Source: an uncultured Oscillospiraceae bacterium | Lineage (GTDB): Bacteria > Bacillota > Clostridia > Oscillospirales > Oscillospiraceae | Length of the DNA stretch: 12,732 bases | Reading direction: 5' to 3' | NCBI GenBank assembly: GCA_900769995.1 | Contig: CAAGIT010000072.1 | Coordinates: forward strand, 1 to 12,732 | Shown: positions 1 through 7,075 of the stretch, piece by piece | Layout: the number at the start of each line of letters is the position of its first letter | Numbering within the stretch: position 1 is the stretch's first letter | The notes under the pieces: generated by a model | Seen by the model: only the letters and a program-made list of their open reading frames with translations | What the model was told of the DNA's origin: nothing | Database searches by the model: none | Position numbers and translations under genes: made by a program

Positions 1-224
1 AAACGGCTTCTTTGATCGCGCTCAACGCAACGTATGACGACCTGCGTCCGGCGGATATGCGCACCACCTACAACTTCACGCTGTACATGGGCGATGTGGT
101 TGCAAGCAAGACGTTGACTTGGAGCGTGGAAGCCTACGTCAAGAGCTGCCGCGGCACCGATGCGGAAGCTCTTGCTGATGCAATGCTCGTCTTCGGCGAT
201 GCAGCCGCTGCTTATCTCGGCTAA
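1..224 (+). CDS. C-terminal end of a probable secreted or surface protein (partial)
   Basis: Only the last 73 codons are present; the reading frame is open from base 3 and stops with TAA at 222-224. The tail reads as a beta-rich stretch (TYNFTLYMGD, then SKTLTWSVEAYV) followed by an alanine-rich helix ending in AMLVFGDAAAAYLG. This resembles a short C-terminal module, often ending in something like LLNYGAAAQxYL, that I associate with large extracellular clostridial proteins; this is recognition by eye, not a search. No enzymatic motif or sorting signal is visible in what remains. The reading frame is well supported because a strong hairpin terminator follows 20 bases after the stop. The function of the whole protein cannot be judged from this fragment. 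Confidence 0.7.
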   Translation, partial: TASLIALNATYDDLRPADMRTTYNFTLYMGDVVASKTLTWSVEAYVKSCRGTDAEALADAMLVFGDAAAAYLG

Positions 225-243
225 TCAATTCCAGACTGTTAAT

Positions 244-281
244 GGGGTCTGGCTCAACGAGCCGGACCCCATATTATATTT
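244..281 (+). terminator. Intrinsic terminator of the left-edge gene
   Basis: The arms GGGGTCTGGCTC (244-255) and GAGCCGGACCCC (259-270) pair over 12 bp with a single G-U wobble around the 3-base loop AAC. The AT bases just outside extend the stem by two pairs. An AT-rich tract containing TATATTT follows. It lies 20 bases after the upstream stop codon and before the next promoter, so it ends the left-hand transcript. Confidence 0.8.
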
Positions 282-301
282 CGCTTCTGCAAACCTTTCA
301 T

Positions 302-330
302 TTGCATTTTTCGAAATAATTGTGTATAAT
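302..330 (+). promoter_or_regulatory. Sigma-A-type promoter for the short-chain dehydrogenase
   Basis: A -35-like TTGCAT (302-307) is followed after exactly 17 bases by a perfect -10 box TATAAT (325-330). The surrounding DNA is much more AT-rich than the coding sequence. The expected start of transcription is near 337, giving a leader of about 58 bases that includes the strong ribosome site AAGGAGG at 383-389. It sits just after a terminator, so the downstream gene has its own promoter. No operator repeat is obvious. Confidence 0.7.
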
Positions 331-394
331 AATTCTGCAAGGCTGTCGCTCTGTGGCGGCTGGAATTGAAAATAAATCTACAAGGAGGGTTATC

Positions 395-1198
395 ATGGAC
401 AGACTAAAAGGAAAAGTGGCCATTGTTACCGGCTCGACCAGCGGAATCGGCATCGGAATTGCCAGACTGTTTGCGGCAGAGGGTGCAAAGGTCGTAATCT
501 GTGGACGCCGTGAAGCGAAAGGACAGGCTGTTGTCGATCGTATCGTAAGCGAGGGCGGTGAGGCATCCTACCATTTTATGGATATCACTGCCATGGAGAG
601 CGTTGAGCAACTGTTTGCCGATACCGCCGAGAAGTACGGCAAGATCGACATTCTGGTGAATAATGCCGCCAATGTAGCGCTGAAGGACGGCAGAGTGGAC
701 GAGCTGACCCTGGAAATGTGGGACGCGATACTCCAAAGCGACCTGCGCGGTACGTTCTACGCGACCAAGTGCGTACTGCCGTATTTGCAGAAGAATGAGG
801 AAGGCGGCTCCATCATCAATATCGGCTCCATGGCCTCCTGTGCCGGCGACCTTGGCTCTACGGCCTATGCCTGCGCCAAAGCCGGTGTCGATATGCTTAC
901 CCAGTACACCGCGTTGCAGTACGGCAAGCAGAATATCCGCTGCAACTGTGTCAGACCCGGCCTGATCATCACGCCGGAAAATGACGCGCGCGTGCCCCAG
1001 GTTCTCAAGGATATTTTCACCAGCAATATTATGGTGAATCGTTATGGCTGCCCGGAGGATATTGGCCATATGTGCGTGTATTTTGCCTCGGATGAGAGCA
1101 AGTATGTGACGGGTCAGATCATCAATGTGGACGGCGGTCTGAATTCTCATGTCTCCACCGTCGCCCAGTTCAGGCAATTGCAATCCCGCACGTGGTAA
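395..1198 (+). CDS. SDR-family NAD(P)-dependent oxidoreductase
   Basis: A 267-residue classical short-chain dehydrogenase. The start chosen is the ATG six bases after AAGGAGG; the frame is open further upstream, but that would add a non-conserved extension. The Rossmann motif TGSTSGIG is at residues 12-19 and NNAA at 89-92. The catalytic residues are Ser145, Tyr158 and Lys162 (YACAK), and a PG motif follows at 188-189. DGG (246-248) marks the usual family end, after which an extra tail of about 19 residues ending in QFRQLQSRTW continues. The helix-4 asparagine of the usual Asn-Ser-Tyr-Lys tetrad appears to be Asp116 (SDLRG). The substrate cannot be told from sequence; a sugar, polyol, acyl or steroid alcohol is possible. 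The gene is monocistronic, with its own promoter and terminator, and has no visible link to the eut operon. Confidence 0.92.
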   Translation: MDRLKGKVAIVTGSTSGIGIGIARLFAAEGAKVVICGRREAKGQAVVDRIVSEGGEASYHFMDITAMESVEQLFADTAEKYGKIDILVNNAANVALKDGRVDELTLEMWDAILQSDLRGTFYATKCVLPYLQKNEEGGSIINIGSMASCAGDLGSTAYACAKAGVDMLTQYTALQYGKQNIRCNCVRPGLIITPENDARVPQVLKDIFTSNIMVNRYGCPEDIGHMCVYFASDESKYVTGQIINVDGGLNSHVSTVAQFRQLQSRTW

Positions 1199-1242
1199 GG
1201 CAACAAGAAGCGCGTACTCTCAAATATTGGAAATTATGAGAA

Positions 1243-1275
1243 CAGCACCCCGCCGAGTTGATCGGCGGGGTGCTG
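1243..1275. terminator. Shared bidirectional terminator between convergent genes
   Basis: A perfect 14-bp inverted repeat, CAGCACCCCGCCGA and its complement, surrounds the loop GTTGA. It lies between the stop of the short-chain dehydrogenase and the stop of the minus-strand gene, which begins only six bases beyond the hairpin. There is no long T-run on either side, although the plus-strand 5' flank is AT-rich and would serve as a weak U-rich tail for the minus transcript. The very stable stem and its location make a shared terminator the best reading. Confidence 0.7.
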
Positions 1276-1280
1276 ACACA

Positions 1281-2207
1281 TTATTGCAGATAACGCTGTT
1301 CCAGCGTTTGCACCATATCAATATAAATCTCGCGGCAATCGGCCTCGCGATGCTCCTGCAGCGCCTGATAGCACGGCTCGAGCCAACGCTCACGGATCTC
1401 CGTGTAGCAGCGCTCGGCATCGTCGCAGTAGTCCATACAGGTCACGAGCGACGGCGCAAGCTCATAGTAGCGGTCGATCAGAGCGGCATCGCCGTTTGCC
1501 GTCAGCCAGTTGTCACGGAAGGCACGGAAAGCGGTCAGCTCGTCACAGTGATCGGGCTTGCCCTCGAATTGGCAGGTCGCCGTGGTGATATAGCAAAGCT
1601 TGCGGCGCTTGAAGCCGGCAACAATTACATCATAATCGCCCGGCAGCCAGCGTTCCTCTTTCCACCGCTCCAGCCAAAGACGATTCAGCTCCGTGCAGAA
1701 TTCCTCGGCACAGGTGACCTTGCGCTTGCGGATCAGCGGTGTCAGGAACAGCGCCAGAACGACCTTGACTTCAAACATCAGCTCCGAACGCTTGTGCTTT
1801 TTCTTCCAGCGCGGGTCGGCACTCATATGGTCAGCCAAGGCATCGAGCAGATCGGTGCACAGCTCCTTCACACACGCGGATATGTCATTCGCCCGCAGAC
1901 GCGTGCAGACCTCGATTTTGTCAACCGTCTCGCCGTTTTCCAGCTCGTAGTCAGTAAAGGTATCGACGTAGTGCTTCTTGTCGATTTTTCGGAAGTGATT
2001 CGGGTAACGAGTGACAGCCTTTGGCAGAGCCTCCTTCAGCTCTGCACGGAGGGTTTCATATTCCTTGTTTGCCGAGGCATTGCGGGCTTCTGCGTGGGCA
2101 ACCGTTGTGCGGGCACCGCAATACAGGCAGGAAAACTCCTCTAAGTCTATGGGTATCTCCAGCTCGTGTCCGCAATCCGGACAGATCAGTTTTTTTGTTT
2201 CAGGCAT
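1281..2207 (-). CDS. Unclassified protein with N-terminal zinc ribbon and CFI-box-like motif
   Basis: A 308-residue protein I cannot assign to a named function. A four-cysteine zinc ribbon opens it (CPDC at residues 9-12 and CLYC at 27-30). A charged, probably helical region follows at about 45-200. Then comes CYITTATC at 205-212, which resembles the CFI-box (consensus about CFIATAA) found near the ends of assorted bacterial proteins, with conserved-looking FRAFRDNWL and RYYELAPSLV after it. There is no signal peptide or clear membrane segment; LALFLTPLI (151-159) is too short. The ATG at 2207 is preferred because AGGGG lies eight bases upstream; a GTG at 2216 in frame would leave no room for a ribosome site. 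The gene is divergent from the eut operon and shares its 127-bp control region, but nothing else links them. The coding call is strong and the function is unknown. Confidence 0.85.
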   Translation of the reverse strand: MPETKKLICPDCGHELEIPIDLEEFSCLYCGARTTVAHAEARNASANKEYETLRAELKEALPKAVTRYPNHFRKIDKKHYVDTFTDYELENGETVDKIEVCTRLRANDISACVKELCTDLLDALADHMSADPRWKKKHKRSELMFEVKVVLALFLTPLIRKRKVTCAEEFCTELNRLWLERWKEERWLPGDYDVIVAGFKRRKLCYITTATCQFEGKPDHCDELTAFRAFRDNWLTANGDAALIDRYYELAPSLVTCMDYCDDAERCYTEIRERWLEPCYQALQEHREADCREIYIDMVQTLEQRYLQ

Positions 2208-2215
2208 AGTTTTCA

Positions 2216-2220
2216 CCCCT
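2216..2220 (-). promoter_or_regulatory. Ribosome binding site deciding the start of the zinc-ribbon gene
   Basis: On the minus strand AGGGG is followed by eight bases and then ATG. It also overlaps the alternative in-frame GTG, which would therefore lack a properly spaced site. This favours the ATG at 2207. Confidence 0.6.
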
Positions 2221-2227
2221 TTTACTT

Positions 2228-2256
2228 ATTTTTTCATATTTCTTCCCTTCTGTCAA
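2228..2256 (-). promoter_or_regulatory. Possible promoter of the zinc-ribbon gene
   Basis: Reading the minus strand, a perfect TTGACA (2256-2251) is followed after 17 bases by AAAAAT (2233-2228), a four-of-six match to TATAAT. The predicted transcript would start near 2221 and have a leader of only about 14 bases, just enough for the AGGGG ribosome site; that tightness lowers confidence. The TTGACA lies partly in the stem and partly in the loop of the plus-strand hairpin described separately, so the same bases may serve both roles. Confidence 0.4.
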
Positions 2257-2276
2257 CAGCAGAAGGGGATTTTTTT
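2245..2276 (+). terminator. Terminator-like hairpin in front of eutG (possible leader attenuator)
   Basis: CCCTTCTG (2245-2252) pairs perfectly with CAGAAGGG (2260-2267) around a 7-base loop, TCAACAG. The stem is followed by GA and a run of seven T, the arrangement of an intrinsic terminator on the plus strand. The stop of the nearest plus-strand gene upstream is 1 kb away and already has a terminator, so an attenuator in the eut leader is a reasonable idea. The loop is not the AnnGnn hexaloop recognised by ANTAR proteins such as EutV. No convincing promoter was found upstream of it on this strand, so its role is uncertain. Confidence 0.5.
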
Positions 2277-2334
2277 CAAATTGGTTACATTTTTTGCACG
2301 GACGGCGGAAATACTACCGTAGAAAAGAGGCGAT

Positions 2335-3390
2335 ATGATGCAGAATTTTACGCTGGGTACGCGGCTTTGCTTTGGCGAACACGCCTTGGATGCCCTGCAA
2401 ACGCTGGATGCCTCCCGCGTTTTACTGGTAACGGATGCTTTTTTTGCGCAAAACGGCTTGGCGGCAGAGATCGCGGAACGCTGTAACGCGGAAACGCGGA
2501 TTTTTTCTGAGGTGCAGCCCGATCCGCCCTTATCCCTCGTTGCCAGGGGTGTGGCGGTGATGCAGGAGTTTCAACCCGATGTCCTGCTGGCACTCGGCGG
2601 AGGCAGTCCGATCGACTGTGCCAAGGGGATGCTGTCGATGAGCGGAAGCACAGCACGGCTGGTTGCAGTCCCGACCACATCGGGCACCGGCTCTGAGGTC
2701 ACATCCTTTGCGATTCTGACCCACGAGGGGACAAAGCATCCCTTGGTGGATGCGCATTTGCGTCCGGAGCTGGCAATTTTGGATCCGTCCTTGCTGCAAG
2801 AGCTCCCGCCGAAGCTGATCGCAGACGCGGGCATGGATGTTGCGGCGCATTGCCTGGAGGCAATCGTGGCAAAGTCTGCCTCGCCGTTTTCCGATGCCCT
2901 TGCGACAGCGGCATTTCAGACGGTTTTGCGGGAGCTGCCGAAGTCCTACCACGGTGAGAAAGAGGTGCGCGGTGCGATGCATTGCGCGGCGACGATGGCG
3001 GGTATCGCCTTCGACAATGCGGGCTTGGGCGCTTGTCATGCGCTTTCCCATGCCATCGGCGGCACGTTCCATACCGCACACGGACGGCTCAACGGGATTC
3101 TTTTGCCCCATGTCGTTCATTTTAATGCGGTCACCTCGCCGCAGCCCTATGCACGGCTTGCCGCGCAATGCGGTCTTTCCGGCGTGCAGGGCTTGTGCTT
3201 CTCAATTCAGCGTTTGCGGCGGCAGTTGAGCCTGCCTGCGACCCTGACACAGGCGGGCTTGGAGCGGTCTGCGGTGCTGTCGGAGCTGGATGCGCTGGCA
3301 GAGGCGGCATATCACGACCCCTGTACGCAGGGCAATCCGCGCCCTGTCACAAAAGAAGATTATGTAAACCTGATACGAGGTGCGCTATGA
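2335..3390 (+). CDS. eutG: EutG/PduQ-type iron-containing alcohol dehydrogenase
   Basis: A 351-residue group III alcohol dehydrogenase, slightly short for a family usually near 370-390. It reduces acetaldehyde to ethanol and so regenerates NAD+ for EutE inside the microcompartment. GGGSPID (88-94) is the NAD-binding motif and PTTSGTGSE (113-121) the family signature. The metal ligands are Asp168, His172, His235 and His249, with the active-site His239 between, as in FucO. Overall it resembles the propanol dehydrogenase PduQ of propanediol operons more than enterobacterial EutG; the eut context decides the name. Two tandem ATG codons follow AAGAGG; the first is reported, but the second, at 2338, has better spacing. 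It is the first gene of the operon and its stop overlaps the start of eutA (ATGA). Confidence 0.9.
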   Translation: MMQNFTLGTRLCFGEHALDALQTLDASRVLLVTDAFFAQNGLAAEIAERCNAETRIFSEVQPDPPLSLVARGVAVMQEFQPDVLLALGGGSPIDCAKGMLSMSGSTARLVAVPTTSGTGSEVTSFAILTHEGTKHPLVDAHLRPELAILDPSLLQELPPKLIADAGMDVAAHCLEAIVAKSASPFSDALATAAFQTVLRELPKSYHGEKEVRGAMHCAATMAGIAFDNAGLGACHALSHAIGGTFHTAHGRLNGILLPHVVHFNAVTSPQPYARLAAQCGLSGVQGLCFSIQRLRRQLSLPATLTQAGLERSAVLSELDALAEAAYHDPCTQGNPRPVTKEDYVNLIRGAL

Positions 3391-4784
3391 GTGCCGAGCA
3401 ATTATTATCCGTGGGCATTGACATCGGCACAACCACGACGCAGCTTGTATTTTCGCGCCTGACGGTTCGCAATGAGGGCGCGGCATTTACTGTGCCGCAG
3501 TTCAAAATCACGGAGAAGGAAGTGCTCTATCGCAGCGCCGTGCATTTCACGCCGCTGCTGTCGGACACACGCATTGACGCGGCAGGTGTGCGGGAGATTG
3601 TCGATCGGGAATATGCCGCTGCCGGTGTTGCAAAAGAGAAAATCCAGACCGGCGCGGTCATCATCACCGGCGAAACAGCGCGAAAGGAAAATGCACGGGA
3701 GGTGCTCGAGGCGTTGAGCGGCTATGCCGGAGATTTCGTTGTGGCAACGGCAGGACCGGCGCTGGAGAGCGTTTTGGCGGGTAAGGGTTCGGGCGCACAG
3801 GCGTATTCCGAGCAGCACGGCTGTGCGGTGCTGAATTTGGATATTGGCGGCGGAACGACCAACCTTGCCCTGTTTGAAAACGGTGTTTTGCAGGATACCG
3901 GCTGTCTGAATGTCGGCGGACGGCTGGTGAAGCTGGATAAGGACGGCCGTTTGACCTATCTTTCGCCGGTTTTGAAGCCGTATTTCCGCTTTTCTGTCGG
4001 GCAGCGGCTGACGGAGCAGGAGCTATATCCTGTGACGGAATTGCTGGTCAAGGTGCTGCTTTGGGCAGTGATGGGCGCGCCGATCGACGGATTTGACCCG
4101 AAGGATTTCATCACAGACAAGCTCATTGGGTTGACTGCACCGCCGTTATTGAGCTTTTCGGGGGGCGTTGCCGACCTGATCGGAGACGATGCGCACGCAC
4201 CCTTCGCCTATGGTGATATCGGCGTGCTGCTCGGTCGCGCGATTTTCCGCTCGCCGTTGTGCCGCGACCGCTTTTTGCGTGCAAAGGAGACGATTCGCGC
4301 CACGGTCATCGGCGCGGGCAGCCACACCACCGAGCTGTCCGGCAGCACGATTTTCTATGACCGCGTGCAATTTCCGCTGAAAAATCTGCCGGCGATTTCC
4401 CTGACTGCCGCTGAGGAGGCTCTGCCAACGGAAAAGCTGGCAGAGAGGATTCGCCAAAAAACCGCAATTTTCCCGACGGACAGCGGCGCGGTTTTGGCGC
4501 TGCGTGGGATAAAGAACCCACGCTTTAGAGAATTATGTAAACTTGCGGACGGGGTAGCCCTCGGTTTGCAGCCGGTCGCGGAGGCAGGACAGCCTGTGGT
4601 GATCGCGGTGGAATCGGACATCGGCAAGGCGCTCGGTCAGGCGGTCGGCTGGCTGCTGCCCGAGGCGAAGCTGGTCTGTCTTGACGCGGTGCACATTCCC
4701 GAAGGCTCGTATCTCGATATCGGCGCACCCGTTGCCGGAGGGCAAGTCCTGCCGGTTGTGGTAAAAACCCTCGCACTCGGATAA
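3387..4784 (+). CDS. eutA: EutA, ethanolamine ammonia-lyase reactivating factor
   Basis: A 465-residue ATPase of the actin/Hsp70-like superfamily. It exchanges damaged cobalamin in EutBC for fresh adenosylcobalamin, using ATP. Phosphate-binding motifs appear as GIDIGTTTTQ (10-19) and LDIGGGTTN (151-159), and a third conserved glycine-rich stretch, IGAGSHTTELSG, at 308-319. The length is as expected for the family. The ATG overlaps the eutG stop, with GAGG six bases upstream, so translation is probably coupled. A longer open frame reaches back into eutG but is not conserved. It ends in tandem stops TAATAG. Placement directly before eutB matches the usual eut order. Confidence 0.93.
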   Translation: MSAEQLLSVGIDIGTTTTQLVFSRLTVRNEGAAFTVPQFKITEKEVLYRSAVHFTPLLSDTRIDAAGVREIVDREYAAAGVAKEKIQTGAVIITGETARKENAREVLEALSGYAGDFVVATAGPALESVLAGKGSGAQAYSEQHGCAVLNLDIGGGTTNLALFENGVLQDTGCLNVGGRLVKLDKDGRLTYLSPVLKPYFRFSVGQRLTEQELYPVTELLVKVLLWAVMGAPIDGFDPKDFITDKLIGLTAPPLLSFSGGVADLIGDDAHAPFAYGDIGVLLGRAIFRSPLCRDRFLRAKETIRATVIGAGSHTTELSGSTIFYDRVQFPLKNLPAISLTAAEEALPTEKLAERIRQKTAIFPTDSGAVLALRGIKNPRFRELCKLADGVALGLQPVAEAGQPVVIAVESDIGKALGQAVGWLLPEAKLVCLDAVHIPEGSYLDIGAPVAGGQVLPVVVKTLALG

Positions 4785-4789
4785 TAGCA

Positions 4790-4795
4790 AAGGAG
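4790..4795 (+). promoter_or_regulatory. Ribosome binding site for the TTG start of eutB
   Basis: AAGGAG lies eight bases before a TTG codon and directly after the eutA tandem stops. No ATG lies nearby in the eutB frame, and starting at TTG gives the N-terminus MKLKT that is usual for EutB, so this site decides the start. Confidence 0.8.
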
Positions 4796-4803
4796 CTGGA
4801 ACA

Positions 4804-6165
4804 TTGAAGCTGAAAACACTGCTGTTTGGAAAAACCTACGCCTTCCGTGACGTGAAGGATGTGCTGGCAAAGGCAAATGAGGAGAAATCCGGCGACAAGC
4901 TGGCAGGCATTGCCGCCGAAAACGCGGAAGAACGTGTCGCCGCGAAGGTCGTGCTGTCGGAGCTGCTGCTGTCCGACCTGCGCGAGCATCCTGCCGTGCC
5001 CTATGAGGAGGATGAGGTGACACGGATCATTCAGGACGATGTGAACGAAAAAATCTACGCCGGGATTCGCAACTGGACGGTTTCGCAGCTTCGCGAATGG
5101 CTGCTGTCCGAAACAACGACCACGGCGGACATCGAACGGATTCGCCGTGGCTTGACCTCGGAGATGGTCGCAGGTGTGTGCAAGCTGATGAGCAATCTCG
5201 ACCTCATCACCTGCGCAAAAAAGATGCCCGTCACCGCGCATTGTAATACGACCATCGGCTTGCCGGGGACACTTTCGTGCCGTTTGCAGCCGAACCATCC
5301 GACCGATGATGTGGACGGCATTGTTGCATCTCTGCTCGAGGGTCTGACCTTTGGCGCAGGCGATGCGGTCATCGGTCTGAATCCCGCGGGCGACACCTCG
5401 GAGAGCGTCAAGCGGATTTTGCTGCGATTTGAGGAGATCAAGCAGCGGCATAAGATCCCGACGCAGACCTGTGTTCTGGCGCATATTACAACACAAATGC
5501 GGGCGATCGAGGCAGGCGCTCCCGCCGATCTGATTTTCCAGTCGATCGCAGGCTCGCAGAAGGGAAATGCCGCCTTTGGCTTTGACGGGAAAACCGTCGA
5601 ACAGGCGCGGCAGCTTGCACTGACGCAGGGCACGGCTGTCGGCCCGAACGTTCTGTATTTTGAAACCGGACAAGGCTCGGAGCTTTCCAGTGAGGCACAT
5701 TTTGACACCGATCAGGTGACCATGGAGGCACGCTGCTATGGCTTTGCCAAGCGGTATCAGCCGTTTTTGGTCAATACGGTGGTCGGCTTCATCGGCCCTG
5801 AGTATCTCTATGACGCCAGACAGGTCATTCGGGCGGGTCTGGAGGATCATTTCATGGGCAAGCTGACCGGCATCCCCATGGGCTGCGATGCGTGCTACAC
5901 CAACCACATGAAGGCGGATCAGAATGACATCGAGAATTTGGCGACGCTGCTGACCGCTGCGGGCTGCAATTATTTTATGGGCATTCCGCATGGTGACGAT
6001 GTGATGCTCAACTATCAGACCACGGGCTTCCGCGAGACGGCAACACTTCGGGAGCTGTTCGGCCTGACGGCGATCGCACCGTTTCAGGCGTGGCTTGAGA
6101 AAATGGGCTTTGTGGAGAACGGCAAGCTAACGGCAAAGGCCGGTGACGGCTCATGCCTGCTGTGA
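4804..6165 (+). CDS. eutB: EutB, ethanolamine ammonia-lyase large subunit
   Basis: The 453-residue catalytic subunit of the adenosylcobalamin-dependent lyase, a TIM-barrel enzyme that converts ethanolamine to acetaldehyde and ammonia. It starts at TTG behind a good ribosome site. From that start, residues known from the E. coli structure to contact substrate fall at the same numbers: Arg160, Gln162, Asn193, Glu287, Asp362 and Met392. This supports both the identity and the start. Conserved blocks include GPEYLYDARQ (331-340), AGLEDHFMGKL (344-354) and NYQTT (403-407). The length equals that of the enterobacterial protein, with no frameshift or missing key residue. eutC starts 13 bases after its stop. 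Confidence 0.97.
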   Translation: MKLKTLLFGKTYAFRDVKDVLAKANEEKSGDKLAGIAAENAEERVAAKVVLSELLLSDLREHPAVPYEEDEVTRIIQDDVNEKIYAGIRNWTVSQLREWLLSETTTTADIERIRRGLTSEMVAGVCKLMSNLDLITCAKKMPVTAHCNTTIGLPGTLSCRLQPNHPTDDVDGIVASLLEGLTFGAGDAVIGLNPAGDTSESVKRILLRFEEIKQRHKIPTQTCVLAHITTQMRAIEAGAPADLIFQSIAGSQKGNAAFGFDGKTVEQARQLALTQGTAVGPNVLYFETGQGSELSSEAHFDTDQVTMEARCYGFAKRYQPFLVNTVVGFIGPEYLYDARQVIRAGLEDHFMGKLTGIPMGCDACYTNHMKADQNDIENLATLLTAAGCNYFMGIPHGDDVMLNYQTTGFRETATLRELFGLTAIAPFQAWLEKMGFVENGKLTAKAGDGSCLL

Positions 6166-6178
6166 GAGGAGGGACGGT

Positions 6179-7075
6179 ATGAACAAGGAAGAACTGAAAA
6201 CCATTGTGGCACAGATGCTTCGCGAGCTGCATACAGGGGACAGACCTCCGGAACCGCCCGTGAAGGCAGGAGAATATAAGAACACGCAGACGGTCGCAGA
6301 GGGCGGCACTTTACCTGATATTACTGCGGTCGATCTGCGGCAGCAATATTTGGTTGAGCAGCCGCAAAACGCGGCGGCATTCCAGGCACTCAAAGCAAAA
6401 ACGCCGGCAAGATTGGGCGTCGGCAGAGCGGGAACGCGCTATAAAACCGCGACACTGCTGCGATTCCGCGCTGACCACGCCGCGGCACAGGACAGTGTGT
6501 TTTCTCTGGTGCCCGAGGATTTTGCCAAGGCGAATGACCTCATTCCCGTGCACACCCGCTGCCGCGACAAGGACGAATATTTAACGCGCCCCGATTTGGG
6601 ACGGCGCTTTGACGAGCAGAATCAGATCGTCATCCGCGAAACCTGTGCAAATCATCGCGTTTTGCTGGTCATCGGGGACGGACTGTCCTCCGCCGCCATC
6701 ACCGCCAATGCCATGGACTGTGCAGCCGCCATCCGGCAGGGCCTGAAAACCTACGGCATCGAGCTTGGCAAAAGCCTGTTTGTCAAATTCTGCCGTGTCG
6801 GTGCATCCGACCATATCGGTGACCTGACCGGCTGCGAATTGGTCTGTCTGCTGGTCGGTGAACGCCCCGGTCTTGTGACGAATGAATCGATGTCTGCCTA
6901 TATCACCTACAAGCCGCACATCGGCATTTCGGAATCCAAACGCACGGTCGTTTCCAATATCCACAAGCAGGGTGTTTCGGCGGTCGAGGCAGGTGCGCAT
7001 ATCGCCGCGCTGATCGACAAAATGCTCAGGCAGAAGGCCTCCGGCATTGACCTTGTGCAGGAGGCGGTGACATGA
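6179..7075 (+). CDS. eutC: EutC, ethanolamine ammonia-lyase small subunit
   Basis: The 298-residue partner of EutB, which contributes to the cobalamin-binding site of the (alpha-beta)6 lyase. Conserved motifs are GVGRAGTRY (80-88), RADHAAAQDSV (97-107), GDGLSS (166-171) and GERPGL (227-232). Residues 1-18 form an amphipathic helix with hydrophobic residues at 6, 9, 10, 13, 14 and 17, followed by a proline- and glycine-rich linker (about 19-31). This matches the encapsulation signal described for enterobacterial EutC, which sends the lyase into the shell. The start is the ATG five bases after AGGAGGG, in preference to an upstream in-frame codon inside eutB. The stop overlaps the eutL start. 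Confidence 0.95.
   Translation: MNKEELKTIVAQMLRELHTGDRPPEPPVKAGEYKNTQTVAEGGTLPDITAVDLRQQYLVEQPQNAAAFQALKAKTPARLGVGRAGTRYKTATLLRFRADHAAAQDSVFSLVPEDFAKANDLIPVHTRCRDKDEYLTRPDLGRRFDEQNQIVIRETCANHRVLLVIGDGLSSAAITANAMDCAAAIRQGLKTYGIELGKSLFVKFCRVGASDHIGDLTGCELVCLLVGERPGLVTNESMSAYITYKPHIGISESKRTVVSNIHKQGVSAVEAGAHIAALIDKMLRQKASGIDLVQEAVT

Noticed and set aside
404..1183. A 259-codon open frame on the minus strand opposite the SDR gene
   Set aside because: The plus-strand SDR has a full set of family motifs, a promoter and a ribosome site; the reverse frame has none.
1149..2144. A 331-codon open frame on the plus strand
   Set aside because: It runs opposite the zinc-ribbon gene and across a terminator, and shows no recognisable domain; the minus-strand gene has clear motifs and a ribosome site.
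2208..2334. ANTAR (EutV) dual-hexaloop site or cobalamin riboswitch before eutG
   Set aside because: The only strong hairpin has a 7-base loop without the A1/G4 pattern, no second matching hairpin was found, and the interval is too short for a cobalamin riboswitch.
2281..2334. Sigma-A promoter directly upstream of eutG
   Set aside because: TTGGTT, TTGCAC and ATACTA-like boxes are present, but no pair has acceptable spacing (about 12, 20 or 24 bases), so no promoter is reported.
2335..3390. Reading the operon as a propanediol (pdu) cluster because the alcohol dehydrogenase and phosphotransacylase are PduQ- and PduL-like
   Set aside because: There is no diol dehydratase; EutB, EutC, EutA, EutL and EutH define ethanolamine use, and Firmicutes eut operons commonly include PduL-type EutD.
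4525..5991. A 488-codon open frame on the minus strand opposite eutA and eutB
   Set aside because: It is antisense to two firmly identified genes; its translation is rich in Arg, His, Gln and Cys with no recognisable motif, as expected from GC-rich coding DNA read backwards.
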